From assembly GCA_030430565.1 (NCBI GenBank), contig JAUIKS010000001.1, positions 496,001 through 560,000 on the forward strand: 64,000 nt of DNA, in the 5' to 3' direction. Position numbers and translations under genes: made by a program. This document shows, piece by piece, positions 24,332 through 33,751 of this stretch (the first letter of the stretch is position 1; every line of letters begins with the position of its first letter). Below the pieces are notes generated by a model that saw only the letters and a list, made by a program, of their open reading frames with translations, was not told where the DNA came from and made no database searches. This stretch comes from Polyangia bacterium. Its GTDB lineage: Bacteria; Myxococcota_A; Polyangia; Nannocystales; Nannocystaceae.

Positions 24332-26092
24332 ATGTTGTTCACGCGGCGGCAGCACTCGGGCGCGACGCGCCCGTCGGCGCCTGACCTCGCGTGCTCGCGC
24401 GTGTGCACCCTCGCGCTCTTCGTCGCGGCGGGCTGCGGCGACGCGCCCGCACCCCGCGTGGCGAGCTCGCCGGGACCGCCCGCGCCCTCCGCAGCCCCGC
24501 CGGTCTCGATCGCGTCGCCCGAGGCTCCTGGCTACGATCCGCTCGCGTTCGCTCGCGCCACGCTCGGGGTCCTCGACAACCCCGAGGCCGTGATCCCGCC
24601 GCAGTGCTACACGAAGACCGAGTCGCGGTTTAACCCGTGCTGGACCTGCCACGCCAGCGCGACCCGCCCGAACGCGATGTGGGATTCGAACCTGCAGGCG
24701 GAGTACGCGTTCTCGGACGAGGGCATGACCAACGCGTGGCGCAACCTGTTCGAAGACCACGCCGCGGAGCTCGCCGCGATCTCCGACGCCGAGGCGCTGG
24801 CGTATGTCCGCGAGGACAACTACGAGGCGCTCCGGCGTGCGCTCGCCGAGCTCCCCAAAGACGAGTACCCCGGGTATCGGCCCGACCTCGAGCTCGAGCG
24901 CGGCTTCGACCCCCAGGGCTTCGCGGTCGACGGCAGCGACTGGCGCGCGTTTCGTTACAAGCCCTTCCTCGGCACCTTCTGGCCGACGAACGGCAGCACC
25001 GACGACGTGATGATCCGGCTGCCCCCGCGCTTTCGTCAGTCCGCCCAGGGCGAGCCCTCGCGCGCCGCGTACCAGATCAACCTGGCGATCCTCGAGGCCG
25101 CGATCGCCAGCGACCCGAAGATCCCCGCGGAGGAGCTGACCTGGCCGACGGAGCCGCTCGACGAGCGCGCGGCCGGCCGTGACCTCAACGGCGACGGCGC
25201 GATCACGACGGGCGTCACCGCGCTCGTCGGCCTGCCCAGTCACTACGTGGGCGGGGCGGGGGAGCGGCGAGTGCGTCGCGGGGTGTACCCCGAGGAGACC
25301 GAGTTCCTCCACTCCGTGCGCTACATCGATCCGGACGCGCCGGGGATGATCGCGGCGCGCATGAAGGAGCTGCGCTACTCCAAGAAGGTCAAGGAGCTCG
25401 AGCTGTGGGCGATCCAGACCGGCTACCGGCGCGAGGTCGAGGAGAAAGAGGAGGGCTCGCTGCCGACCTACGCCGGCTCGCCCTTCGTCGGCCTGCGCAA
25501 CGAGTTCGGCTGGCAGCTGCAGGGCTTCATCGAGGACGCGCGCGGGCGCCTGCGCCTGCAGAGCAAAGAGGAGCACATGTTCTGCATGGGCTGTCACTCG
25601 ACGATCAGCGTGACCGTCGACCAGACCTTCGCCTTCGCCCGCAAGGTCCCGGGCGCGCCGGGCTGGGCCTACCAGGACATCGCCGGCATCCCCGACGTGC
25701 CGCAGCTCGGTCATAGCGAGCCCGAGACCCTGACCTATTTTCGCCGCGTCGGCGGCGGCGACGAGTTCCGCGCCAACGCCGAGGTCCTCGCGCGCTTCTT
25801 CCCCGGCGGCGAGCTCGACGAGGCCGAGGTCCGCCGGGCGGCGCCGGGCGGCGACAAGGATCTACGCCACCTCGTCGCGCCCTCGACCGAGCGCGCGCTC
25901 CTGCTCAACAAGGCGGCGATGGTCCGGGCGCGCCTGCAGGGCTACGCGCGCGGCCGCGACGCCGTCATCGCCCCGCTCGCCAACGTGCACGCGGCGATCG
26001 AGGAGGAGTCCACGGGGCTCAAGGAGGCGGGCAAGGTCTACCTCGACGGGCGCCTGCGCCTCGACTGGGGCGAGCCGCTCGCGCCGCGCTGA
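24332..26092 (+). CDS. lipoprotein with two CxxCH haem-binding motifs
   Basis: Exported protein of 586 residues. AGGG lies eight bases before the ATG. A signal with Cys in VAAGC and a Pro-rich linker lead into the mature domain. Two c-type haem motifs are present, CWTCH at 103-107 and CMGCH at 418-422, far apart; the spacing and length do not fit a small cytochrome c. The first sits in FNPCWTCHASATRPN, the second in EEHMFCMGCHSTISVTVD, so the second lies in a domain that may contact substrate. If both bind haem it is an outer-envelope dihaem protein, perhaps an oxidoreductase or peroxidase-like protein, but no known catalytic family is recognised. It converges on the PhoX-like gene. Confidence 0.75.
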   Translation: MLFTRRQHSGATRPSAPDLACSRVCTLALFVAAGCGDAPAPRVASSPGPPAPSAAPPVSIASPEAPGYDPLAFARATLGVLDNPEAVIPPQCYTKTESRFNPCWTCHASATRPNAMWDSNLQAEYAFSDEGMTNAWRNLFEDHAAELAAISDAEALAYVREDNYEALRRALAELPKDEYPGYRPDLELERGFDPQGFAVDGSDWRAFRYKPFLGTFWPTNGSTDDVMIRLPPRFRQSAQGEPSRAAYQINLAILEAAIASDPKIPAEELTWPTEPLDERAAGRDLNGDGAITTGVTALVGLPSHYVGGAGERRVRRGVYPEETEFLHSVRYIDPDAPGMIAARMKELRYSKKVKELELWAIQTGYRREVEEKEEGSLPTYAGSPFVGLRNEFGWQLQGFIEDARGRLRLQSKEEHMFCMGCHSTISVTVDQTFAFARKVPGAPGWAYQDIAGIPDVPQLGHSEPETLTYFRRVGGGDEFRANAEVLARFFPGGELDEAEVRRAAPGGDKDLRHLVAPSTERALLLNKAAMVRARLQGYARGRDAVIAPLANVHAAIEEESTGLKEAGKVYLDGRLRLDWGEPLAPR

Positions 26093-26124
26093 GACGCGTC
26101 GCCGCGCGGGCGCCGATACATAAA

Positions 26125-26154
26125 GACCTCCAGCGCATACCCGCGCTGGAGGTC
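26125..26154 (-). terminator. intrinsic terminator shared by convergent genes
   Basis: A perfect 12-bp stem (GACCTCCAGCGC/GCGCTGGAGGTC) with a 6-base loop. On the minus strand it is followed by TTTATGTATC, so it is best as the terminator of the PhoX-like gene; it can also serve the plus-strand lipoprotein gene ending at 26092. Confidence 0.8.
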
Positions 26155-26190
26155 GAGCTCGTGTACCTGAAGTGACCGAAGGGTCAGGAG

Positions 26191-28563
26191 CTAGTCGTTA
26201 GGCCATCGAGAGAACTGGTTCTCGCCCGGGTGCTGCACGGCGAAGAACATCGTGCGCTGATCGGAGGCGAGCGCGGGGCCGGTCGCCTCGGAGTCGCTCG
26301 GGCCGGCGACCACCCGGAAGGCGCGGCCGTAGCCCGGGTTGACCACGTCCTGCTCGCCCGCTCTGTGCGCGGGGTCGAGGTCGAGGTAGTAGAGCGCGTC
26401 GGCGTGGCCGTTGGTGCCGAAGTTGCCGTCGGTCCCGAACCACACGCCGCCCATCGCGTCGATCATCAGGTTGTCCGGGTTGGCGGCGTCCCACATGGTC
26501 CCGCCCTCGGTCCCGCGGAACGCGGCCCAGTACGAGAACGACCCGGAGCTGCCGGGCGCGCTCGGATCGGCCTCCTCGATCGCGAACACGCCGCCGAGGT
26601 TGTCGTCGCGCTGCGGCGAGTCGGCGTCCCACAGCTCGGGGTCGTAGACCGCGCCGTTCTCGTCGAGCGCGACCTTGCGGGTGTGGTTGGTGAACGCGAC
26701 GTAGAGCCGCGGCGTGCCGCTCATGTCGAGCGGGTTCCACTCGATGTCCTCGGGGCGGTTGAGCTCCTTGACGCCGATCTTGTTGGCGGCGGTGAAGTGC
26801 GCGCGGCGGACCGTCTCGTCGTCGGGGAAGCCCGCGAGGTTGTTCCAGCTCTGGTCCATGAGCGCCGCGCCGATGGTGTCGGCGCCGTCGCCCAGGGTCG
26901 CGGAGTTCGGCGCGATGTCTACGCTGTCGACCGAGAGCTCGAGCCACACGCCGGCGCCCGGGTTGTCCTCGTCCGGGACCGCGCCGCCGACCGTGTAGCC
27001 GGTGTCGTTGTCGAGGTCGGCGAAGTGCGCGACATAGACCGCGCCGTCCTCGAGCAGCGCGCGGATCTCCGCCTTGCTCATGCCCTCGCTGTAGGTGGCG
27101 CTCGAGACGAACTTGTAGATCCGCCCGCCGCGGCGGTCGTTGCCGGCGTACATCACGAGCGGCTGATCGGGGATCAGCCTCCACTCGTCGGTGACCGCGA
27201 AGGTCGCGTTCTCCCAGCGCGCGCGGCCCATGGCGCCGAGCTTCTGGTGCCCGTCGCCGGGGTTGGTCTTGCCGTAGTACTCATCGGCCGGCATGCCGGG
27301 GTCGATCTCGGTGAGGAAGCCGTAGAAGTCCCGGTTGTGCGCGGCGTTGGGGTCGGGCGCGCTGCTGAACGAGCCGTCGTCGTTGGGCGCCACGTCGAGC
27401 GTGATGTCCCCGCCCGCGTCGCAGCCGACGCCGGGCTCGAACTTCTGGCTCGGCCAGCAGATCTCGACGTCGCCGTAGTAGTACTGGACGTTCTCCTCGG
27501 CGCTGATGATCGTGCCCCAGGGCGTCTGCGCGCCGGAGCAGTCGCCCATGATCCCGGCCACGACGTTCTGCGGCAGGTCGTCGCCCTCGTCGTCCTTGTC
27601 GGCCTCGGCGAAGCTCAGGCCGGTGACCAGGGTCTGCGTCGCGCTGGTCGCGTCGTAGCGCCACGCGCCCGCGCCGTAGTCCGGCAGCCAGTCGCCGCTC
27701 GCGGGGTCCTGGACGATGTGCATCCACGAGCCGCCGAGCTGCTTCTTGTGCCAGTTGTTGTAGGTGACGAGGTCCTCGTCGGCCCACACGTCCGCGCTGG
27801 GCTTGCCGGTTAGCAGGTCCCACGCCCGCAGCAGCTTGGCGAGCGTCAGGTGCTGCCGCTGCGGCGCGCTCGACGACGTCGGCTGGGCGCCCGAGATGTA
27901 CTCGTGGTTGACCCAGATCCACGCGCTGTAGCCCGAGCCGTTCCACTGCGGCGCGTCGCCGGGGTTGAGATCCCAGTCGTCGCCGAAGTAGGCGATGTAG
28001 TCCGCGTTCGCGCCGAAGCGCGGGCCGTCCGGCGTATCGTCGTAGGTCAGGGGGTCGAGCCACGTGATCACGACGTTCGGCTGCACGCCGCTGATCGAGC
28101 GCACGCTGTCGGTCGAGGCGGCGGCGAGCGGGAACTGGATCCCCGGCGCGAGCTGGTCCTTCACCCAGTCGTCGGCGAGCGTCCAGACCAGCTCGGGGAC
28201 GTTGACCGCGCCGGTGCCGAGATCGTCGGAGAACGAGAGCGCGACGACGCCAGAGCGCGGGTCCTGGGAGATGTCCAGCCCGTCCTCGCCGTCCATGCCG
28301 TCTTGGCCGGGGTCGCCGTCCTGGCCGGGATCACCGTCCTGGCCGGGGTCGCCGTCCTGGCCAGGGTCGCCGTTCTGGCCGTCCTGGCCGTCCTGGCCGT
28401 CCTGGCCGTCCTGGCCGTCCTGGCCGTCCTGGCCGTCCTGGCCGTCGGTGCCGCTGTCGGTCCCCATCACGGTGTCGTCGCCGCAGGCGGGGAGCGCGAG
28501 GCTGGGGAGCAGGAGCGCGAGCGCGAGCGGGCGCGCGCGCGGGAAACTAGTCTTCAGGGTCAT
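26191..28563 (-). CDS. PhoX-like (DUF839) lipoprotein with collagen-like linker
   Basis: Exported protein of 790 residues. ATG 28563 follows AGAGGTG and begins a lipoprotein signal (LALALLLPSLALPAC); the open frame upstream is noise. Residues about 35-92 are Gly-x-y triplets (GQD, GDP), a collagen-like stalk. The rest is the PhoX/DUF839 fold: WVNHEYISG, then GDCSGAQTPWGTIISAEEN, GRARWENATF, and acidic metal-binding segments such as NRPEDIEWNPLD. PhoX enzymes are calcium/iron phosphatases that release phosphate from esters, normally exported by Tat; here the signal is of the lipoprotein type. Whether it is an active phosphatase is not shown. No pho box was recognised. Confidence 0.83.
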   Translation of the reverse strand: MTLKTSFPRARPLALALLLPSLALPACGDDTVMGTDSGTDGQDGQDGQDGQDGQDGQDGQDGQNGDPGQDGDPGQDGDPGQDGDPGQDGMDGEDGLDISQDPRSGVVALSFSDDLGTGAVNVPELVWTLADDWVKDQLAPGIQFPLAAASTDSVRSISGVQPNVVITWLDPLTYDDTPDGPRFGANADYIAYFGDDWDLNPGDAPQWNGSGYSAWIWVNHEYISGAQPTSSSAPQRQHLTLAKLLRAWDLLTGKPSADVWADEDLVTYNNWHKKQLGGSWMHIVQDPASGDWLPDYGAGAWRYDATSATQTLVTGLSFAEADKDDEGDDLPQNVVAGIMGDCSGAQTPWGTIISAEENVQYYYGDVEICWPSQKFEPGVGCDAGGDITLDVAPNDDGSFSSAPDPNAAHNRDFYGFLTEIDPGMPADEYYGKTNPGDGHQKLGAMGRARWENATFAVTDEWRLIPDQPLVMYAGNDRRGGRIYKFVSSATYSEGMSKAEIRALLEDGAVYVAHFADLDNDTGYTVGGAVPDEDNPGAGVWLELSVDSVDIAPNSATLGDGADTIGAALMDQSWNNLAGFPDDETVRRAHFTAANKIGVKELNRPEDIEWNPLDMSGTPRLYVAFTNHTRKVALDENGAVYDPELWDADSPQRDDNLGGVFAIEEADPSAPGSSGSFSYWAAFRGTEGGTMWDAANPDNLMIDAMGGVWFGTDGNFGTNGHADALYYLDLDPAHRAGEQDVVNPGYGRAFRVVAGPSDSEATGPALASDQRTMFFAVQHPGENQFSRWPND
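28300..28443 (-). repeat. tandem repeats encoding a Gly-x-y stalk
   Basis: Four 18-bp units (GDPGQD) at 28300-28371, then one variant and seven exact 9-bp units (plus-strand form GTCCTGGCC, encoding GQD) to 28443. Exact repeats suggest recent expansion. Confidence 0.9.
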
Positions 28564-29027
28564 GTTCACCTCTGGGAGCGTCACGCGCGGGCGCGGCGTC
28601 TCTGGTCGCGCGGCAGCGCGGATCACGTGCTCGGCGAGCGCCTCGCCCCGCGACCGCACGGTATTCGCAAGCCGGCGCGGGTAGGTGTCCCCCACGTCGC
28701 ACATCCGACAATTGTTGGTGTCGACCGTGTCTCCGTCCGGTGACACGCGCGGGCCGGCGCGTAGCGAACGGTATGAACTTATGAACATGTCGTTATGTGC
28801 GCGCCGCGTGCTCGCGGACGCGCCCACGCGCGCCGCGCAGTCGGGCTCGGCGCGCGCGAAACTTTTACCTGTCTTAATGCGCATGTTTGAGCGAAGGCGC
28901 GGGGCGCCGCGCGAGACGCCGTACGCGCGGCGCGGCGGGCGTCGCGGCGTCGGCAAAGCCTGCGCCGCTGGCGTCGCGTCCGCGCGCGGGCGGACACGCG
29001 GGGCCGCGCTGCTAGAACAAGCGCGGG
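28564..29027. other. divergent control region between PhoX-like and M16 genes
   Basis: About 460 bases with no gene. It has an ACAATTGT palindrome near 28710, AACATGTCG at 28794, and TGTCTTAATGCGCATGTT at 28870-28887, which shares TGTCTTAAT---CATGTT with the inverted repeat at 44236. These AT-rich islands are the likely promoter sites. Confidence 0.4.
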
Positions 29028-31880
29028 ATGCATCGCGCTGGCTTGACGTTCACGGCGAGGGCGCTGCTCGGCGCCGCCCTCATCAGCGCGGCGCCGGGCT
29101 GCGCGGGCAAGACCAAGGCTGACGCCGAGGAGCCCGAGCTGCCGACGCCGAGCCGCGAGCTCGAGCTGCCGCTGCAGGGCTACTTCAAGGTCTACGACAA
29201 CGGCCTCAAGCTGTTCGTGCTGCCCGATCGCTACACCCGGCTCGTGCAGTTCGACGTCCGCCAGCAGGTCGGCACGCGCGACAACCCCAAGGGGAAGTCT
29301 GGGCTCGCGCACTTCGTCGAGCACCTGATGTTCCAGATGCCGGTCGACGGCCCGGGCTCGCGGCGCCTGATGCAGGAGCTGCCGCAGCACTCGCTGACCT
29401 TCAACGCCTACACCTCGTCGGACGAGACCCACTACATGCACACGGGGACCGCCGACGAGATCGAGGAGTACATGCGCTACACCGCGATGCGCCTCAACTA
29501 CGACTGCGAGGCGGTCGACGAGAACGCGTTCCTGCGCGAGCGCGAGGTCGTGCGCAACGAGCACCGCTGGCGCGGCGAGCGAGTCGATTTAGAAGTGCGC
29601 GACCGGGTGCTCGAGCTGCTGTTCGAGCCTAGCCACCCCTACCGGGACACGCGGGGCGGCGAGGACCTGCAGCTCGCGTCGATCACCCAGGACGACGCCT
29701 GCCAGTTCATCCGTCACTGGTACACGGCGAGCCAGGCCCAGGTGATCGTCACCGGCGGCGTCGAGCCCGAGAAGGTGCTCGAGCTGGCGAATAAGCACTT
29801 GGCGCCGCTGCCGAAGCGCGCGCCGGCGGTGCGCAAGTCCGTGCCGCCGCCGCGCGGCGCGGGCGAGCGGCGCGAGGTCGTGGCGCCGATCGAGAAGCCG
29901 ACGGCGGTGATCGTCTTCGCGATGCCGAAGCGCTTCAGCGAGGGCTACGTCGCCTCGCAGGCGGCGCTCGAGACCCTGTTCCTGGCGGTCAGCTTCTTCA
30001 CGGGCGGCCCCGCGAGCCCGATCAAGGACTGGTACCCGGCGGGCTTCGGCGGCAAGGAGGCCCAGGCCTTCGGCATCGCGCTCGAGACGGAGCGCCCCGG
30101 ACAGCTCGACGGCGCGATCGATGAGGTGCTCGCCGCGATCACCAAGGGCTTCTCGCCCGAGCTCAAGGGCAAGGAGTACCGCGCGGCCTACGACCCCGCC
30201 CGTCAGCGCGCGCGCCTGAACGTGCTCGACCGGCTCTCGAGCGTCAGCTCGCGCGCGATCGCGTTCGCCGACTACCTCGAGGAGGGGGACACGCCGGGCT
30301 TCTTCGGCGCCGAGCTGGCGGCGCTCGACGAGCTCAGCTCGCAGCGCGCGCAGCAGGTCGGCGCCGGCATCTTCACGCGCGAGCGCGCCGCGATCATCAA
30401 GCTGATCCCGGATCAGGCCGAGGACAAGGTCAAGGTCGAGCGCGCGGACTTCGACTTTGAGCCGGGCGCCGAGGAGAACCTCTCCGTGCCCGACGACATC
30501 GATCCGGCCGAGGCGCGTCGGCCCCTGCCGGTGGACGAGATGGTCGCGCCCGAGGGGCAGTCGGTGGAGTACGAGCTCGAGAACGGGATGCGCGTGGTGC
30601 TCGTGCAGTCCTCGGCGATCCCCGTGATGGAGCTGCAGCTGATCATCGGCGCCGGCGAGGCCGACGCGACCGGGCACCGCGACGTCGCGATGCTCGCGGC
30701 GCGGGCCTACGGGATCCGCGAGGGCAACCGCGAGGCCGCCAACCTCATGCAGTTCTTCAACTTCGCCGGCGGCGCGTTCGGCTCGCAGGTCGGCGCGCTG
30801 AGCACCACGTTCTACTCGCGGGGGATGGCGATGTACCTCGACTTCATCACCGCGGGCTTCAGCGAGCGCGTGGTCCAGGGCGAGTACCAGATGGGCACGC
30901 TCGACCGCTGGAAGGAGTCGCGCAAGCAGGACCTCAAGAAACAATTCGCTCAGCAGGCGGCCGCGCGCAGCAACACGTTCTACGGCGCGCTCTACGGCGA
31001 AGGCCACCCGCACGCGCGCGCGCAGATCGCCGACCGCCGTGAGCTGGCCTCGATCACGCTGCGCGACATCGAGGAGTTCCGCGGCGCGCACTACCGGGCC
31101 AGCAACAGCACGCTGATCATCACCGGCGGCTTCGACATGGGCCTCGCGACCCGCTACGTGCAGCGCTTCTTCGGCGAGCCGAAGCTGCGCAACCGCAAGT
31201 CGACCTGGCTCTCGCCCGAGGCCCGCAGCGCGCGTCCGGCCGCGCCGGCGCCGACGCCCGGCGCGACGCGGGTGATGACCGAGATCGACGCCGAGCGGGT
31301 GCAGACGACGGTGACGCTCGCGTACCCGCTCGCTGAGGTCTACGGCGAGCAGCACGCCGCGCTCTCGGTGCTGGTCAACATGCTCGAGTTCACAGCCGGG
31401 CGCATTCGCTACCAGCTCGGCGTCAGCTACGGGATCCACGCGCGCCTACCGACCGCTCGTCCGCGGATCGAGCTGTCGGGCCCGCTCGACAGCGACCACG
31501 CGGGGGAGGGGGTCGAGGCGCTGCGCGCCGCAGTCGCCAGCCTCAAGGGCGGGGAGGACTTCGAGCGCCTGTTCGCCTTCGCGCGGCGTAACGTGCTGCG
31601 CGATCTGATCAACGTCCAGGGCGACCCGCAGCTGCTCGCCGGGCAGCTCGCCAACGCCGTGCGCAACGGGCGATCCTACGAGTACTTCCAGGAGCACACG
31701 CGCCGCGTCGCCGCGCTGACGCCCGAGGAGGTCCGCGCGCAGATCGACGCGGTGCTCCGGGACGAGCGCGCGCTCTTGCTGATACAGGGCCCGGCGAAGG
31801 GCGTGGCGCGGGCGCTGGAGCACAACAAGATCACCGACGCGGTCGCGCTGCCGGAGGTCGTGCACGACGAAGACGAGTGA
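29028..31880 (+). CDS. M16-family zinc metallopeptidase lipoprotein (two-domain)
   Basis: Exported, pitrilysin-type peptidase of 950 residues. The signal (LLGAALISAAPGC) ends in a lipobox. The first M16 domain has the inverted zinc motif HFVEH (His95, Glu98, His99) and the downstream EREVVRNEHR segment that supplies the third ligand. The second half (from about residue 510, YELENGMRVVLVQSSAIPVMEL) is a second M16 unit without HxxEH, as usual for the non-catalytic half, with an intact GVSYGIHA-type substrate-contact region. Such proteins degrade unfolded or small peptides in the periplasm or at the surface. A potential promoter element lies about 140 bases upstream. Assignment firm, substrate unknown. 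Confidence 0.92.
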   Translation: MHRAGLTFTARALLGAALISAAPGCAGKTKADAEEPELPTPSRELELPLQGYFKVYDNGLKLFVLPDRYTRLVQFDVRQQVGTRDNPKGKSGLAHFVEHLMFQMPVDGPGSRRLMQELPQHSLTFNAYTSSDETHYMHTGTADEIEEYMRYTAMRLNYDCEAVDENAFLREREVVRNEHRWRGERVDLEVRDRVLELLFEPSHPYRDTRGGEDLQLASITQDDACQFIRHWYTASQAQVIVTGGVEPEKVLELANKHLAPLPKRAPAVRKSVPPPRGAGERREVVAPIEKPTAVIVFAMPKRFSEGYVASQAALETLFLAVSFFTGGPASPIKDWYPAGFGGKEAQAFGIALETERPGQLDGAIDEVLAAITKGFSPELKGKEYRAAYDPARQRARLNVLDRLSSVSSRAIAFADYLEEGDTPGFFGAELAALDELSSQRAQQVGAGIFTRERAAIIKLIPDQAEDKVKVERADFDFEPGAEENLSVPDDIDPAEARRPLPVDEMVAPEGQSVEYELENGMRVVLVQSSAIPVMELQLIIGAGEADATGHRDVAMLAARAYGIREGNREAANLMQFFNFAGGAFGSQVGALSTTFYSRGMAMYLDFITAGFSERVVQGEYQMGTLDRWKESRKQDLKKQFAQQAAARSNTFYGALYGEGHPHARAQIADRRELASITLRDIEEFRGAHYRASNSTLIITGGFDMGLATRYVQRFFGEPKLRNRKSTWLSPEARSARPAAPAPTPGATRVMTEIDAERVQTTVTLAYPLAEVYGEQHAALSVLVNMLEFTAGRIRYQLGVSYGIHARLPTARPRIELSGPLDSDHAGEGVEALRAAVASLKGGEDFERLFAFARRNVLRDLINVQGDPQLLAGQLANAVRNGRSYEYFQEHTRRVAALTPEEVRAQIDAVLRDERALLLIQGPAKGVARALEHNKITDAVALPEVVHDEDE

Positions 31881-32032
31881 TCCGGGCGCGGGCGCGACGG
31901 CGTCGGCCCGCGGGCACGCGGGCCGAGATCGGCGCTCTGGACCGGCGCGCGCGGACGATCGAGCGCGCGGCCGCCAAGGCGCGCGGGCGCGCGATCGCGC
32001 CGCGCGTTAGGCGACATGCGCGAAGTGACATA

Positions 32033-32052
32033 ACATGTCTGATTAGACATAA
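32033..32052. promoter_or_regulatory. inverted repeat ACATGTCT-GATT-AGACATAA
   Basis: Arms ATGTCT and AGACAT separated by GATT, in an AT-rich island about 100 bases before the choice-of-anchor-L lipoprotein gene. The layout matches the perfect repeat at 44233-44252 exactly in arm and spacer length. Confidence 0.45.
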
Positions 32053-32148
32053 TCGAACCAACGCGCGATCGCGGCGTCGGTCGGCGCGCGGCTCACTTTC
32101 AAGCGCGCGCTCGCCGAACGCCTCGGCGCCAAAGGGGGGACAAAACAC

Positions 32149-33555
32149 ATGACATTCAAGACACCTCTGCACATCTCCTGCGTCGCGCTGCTGTCGCTCG
32201 CCGCCTTCGCGTGCGGCGACGACACCGGCTCGACCGTCACGATCGGCGAGTCCGACTCGGACTCCGATGACACCGATCCCTCGGCGGGTCCTGCAACCGA
32301 CGGGGAGACCGAGGGCGAGACCGAGGGCAACACGGATCCGACGCTCGGGGAGACCGAGGGCGAGACGACCACCGGCGACGGTGATGGCGACGGCGACGGC
32401 GACGGTGACGGAGACGGAGACGGCGACGGCGACGGCGACGGAGACGGAGACGGAGACGGAGACGGAGACGGCGACGGAGACGGCGACGGTGATGGCGACG
32501 GAGACGGAGACGGCGACGGAGACGGAGACGGCGACGGAGACGGAGACGGCGACGGAGACGGCGACGGAGACGGCGACGGCGACATGAACTGCGAGGCGCC
32601 AGCGGAGTACCAGGACTGCGACGACTGGCAGAACAACGGCCCGCTCGAGGCGATCGGCCTCAACTGCCCGGGCGACGAGACCAACTCGATCCAGGTCAGC
32701 AACGTGCAGATCGACGCGAACAACCCGAACTCGTGGCGCGTCGTCACCGAGTACGGCACGAGCGGGCACTGGGTGCCCAACCCGAACCCGTGGATCTCGC
32801 CGAACGACGACGAGATCGCGCCGAACACCTCGAACGCCTTCCTGCTGCTCTCGACGGGCGTCATCTCCGACCCGAACGGTCAGGGCGTGGTCGTCGAGCA
32901 GAGCGGCTCCCAGGGCGGCAACGGCGATAACCAGAACAATGACAACCCCGGCCCCGGCGGCCTCCCGTCGCCCTTGACCGCGGCCTACGGCTCGAACAAC
33001 GGCGCCGGCGGCACGCCCTTTATGGATTGCGACGGCACTGGCGACTGCTCCGACAGCCTCTACCAGTGGTGGATCGGCAACGGCTGGGACGACTCGAACG
33101 ACGCGATCACGATCCAGTTCGACATCACGGTCCCGCCCGGCACCGAGGGCTTCATCTTCGACTTCGCGTTCTTCAGCTCGGAGTGGCCGACGTGGGTGGA
33201 CTCGCAGTACAACGATCAGTTCGTCGTGTGGTCCACGTCTGACGCGTACACGGGCAACCTGACCTTCGTGAACGACGCGCCGCTGACGATCACCTCGCTC
33301 GACGCGGCCAACGCGTTCGAGTTCACGAACAACGCGCCCGAGCTCGCGGGCACCGGCTACGAGGGGAACGCCGCGACCAACTGGTTCGTCGCGCGCGGCC
33401 CGGCGGTGCCAGAGGAGACCTTCCAGCTCACGCTGTTCCTCTCCGACCTCGGTGACTCGATCCTCGCGTCGGCGGCCGCCATCGACAACTTCCGCTGGGA
33501 GTGCGAGGGCTGCGTCCCGAGCGAGGTCAACGACTGCGGCGTCATCATCCAGTGA
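32149..33555 (+). CDS. choice-of-anchor-L-type lipoprotein with (Gly-Asp)35 linker
   Basis: Surface lipoprotein of 468 residues. GGGGGGA lies before the ATG. The signal ([11 protein letters not shown]) ends in a lipobox followed by GDD. A Ser/Asp/Glu/Thr-rich stretch leads to 35 Gly-Asp dipeptides (residues 76-145), a strongly acidic, flexible stalk likely to bind calcium. The folded domain has the pattern of choice-of-anchor-L proteins: [13 protein letters not shown] near the start, [23 protein letters not shown] with [20 protein letters not shown], and a final [15 protein letters not shown]. The C-terminus ends after two Cys pairs with no sorting signal. Function unknown; adhesion or matrix binding is an inference. 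Confidence 0.82.
   Translation: MTFKTPLHISCVALLSLAAFACGDDTGSTVTIGESDSDSDDTDPSAGPATDGETEGETEGNTDPTLGETEGETTTGDGDGDGDGDGDGDGDGDGDGDGDGDGDGDGDGDGDGDGDGDGDGDGDGDGDGDGDGDGDGDGDGDGDGDMNCEAPAEYQDCDDWQNNGPLEAIGLNCPGDETNSIQVSNVQIDANNPNSWRVVTEYGTSGHWVPNPNPWISPNDDEIAPNTSNAFLLLSTGVISDPNGQGVVVEQSGSQGGNGDNQNNDNPGPGGLPSPLTAAYGSNNGAGGTPFMDCDGTGDCSDSLYQWWIGNGWDDSNDAITIQFDITVPPGTEGFIFDFAFFSSEWPTWVDSQYNDQFVVWSTSDAYTGNLTFVNDAPLTITSLDAANAFEFTNNAPELAGTGYEGNAATNWFVARGPAVPEETFQLTLFLSDLGDSILASAAAIDNFRWECEGCVPSEVNDCGVIIQ
32374..32583 (+). repeat. 210-bp Gly-Asp microsatellite
   Basis: Thirty-five 6-bp units of GGHGAC/GGAGAC type in frame. Third-base variation (GGC, GGT, GGA) is arranged in larger repeated blocks, pointing to growth by slippage or unequal exchange. 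Confidence 0.95.
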
Positions 33556-33751
33556 CGCCCGCGTGACGCGTGCTCCGGTCGCCGACGCGCGACACGGGGC
33601 GCCCCGTCGCCGCCGCCGAGCGCCCCCACGCGCTCGGCGGTTCGCGTTTAACGCCGCTGTTTCGCCCGTCGCGCGCGCGCGCGCGCTCGATCGCGCCCCG
33701 CGCTTGCGCGGGCGTGTGACTCCAGGCCAGGATCTCGCCGGCCGTCGCGAC

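Noticed and set aside
32374..32583. Dense regular repeat that could suggest a CRISPR or satellite
   Set aside because: Units are contiguous 6-bp codons for Gly-Asp in one reading frame, with no spacers.
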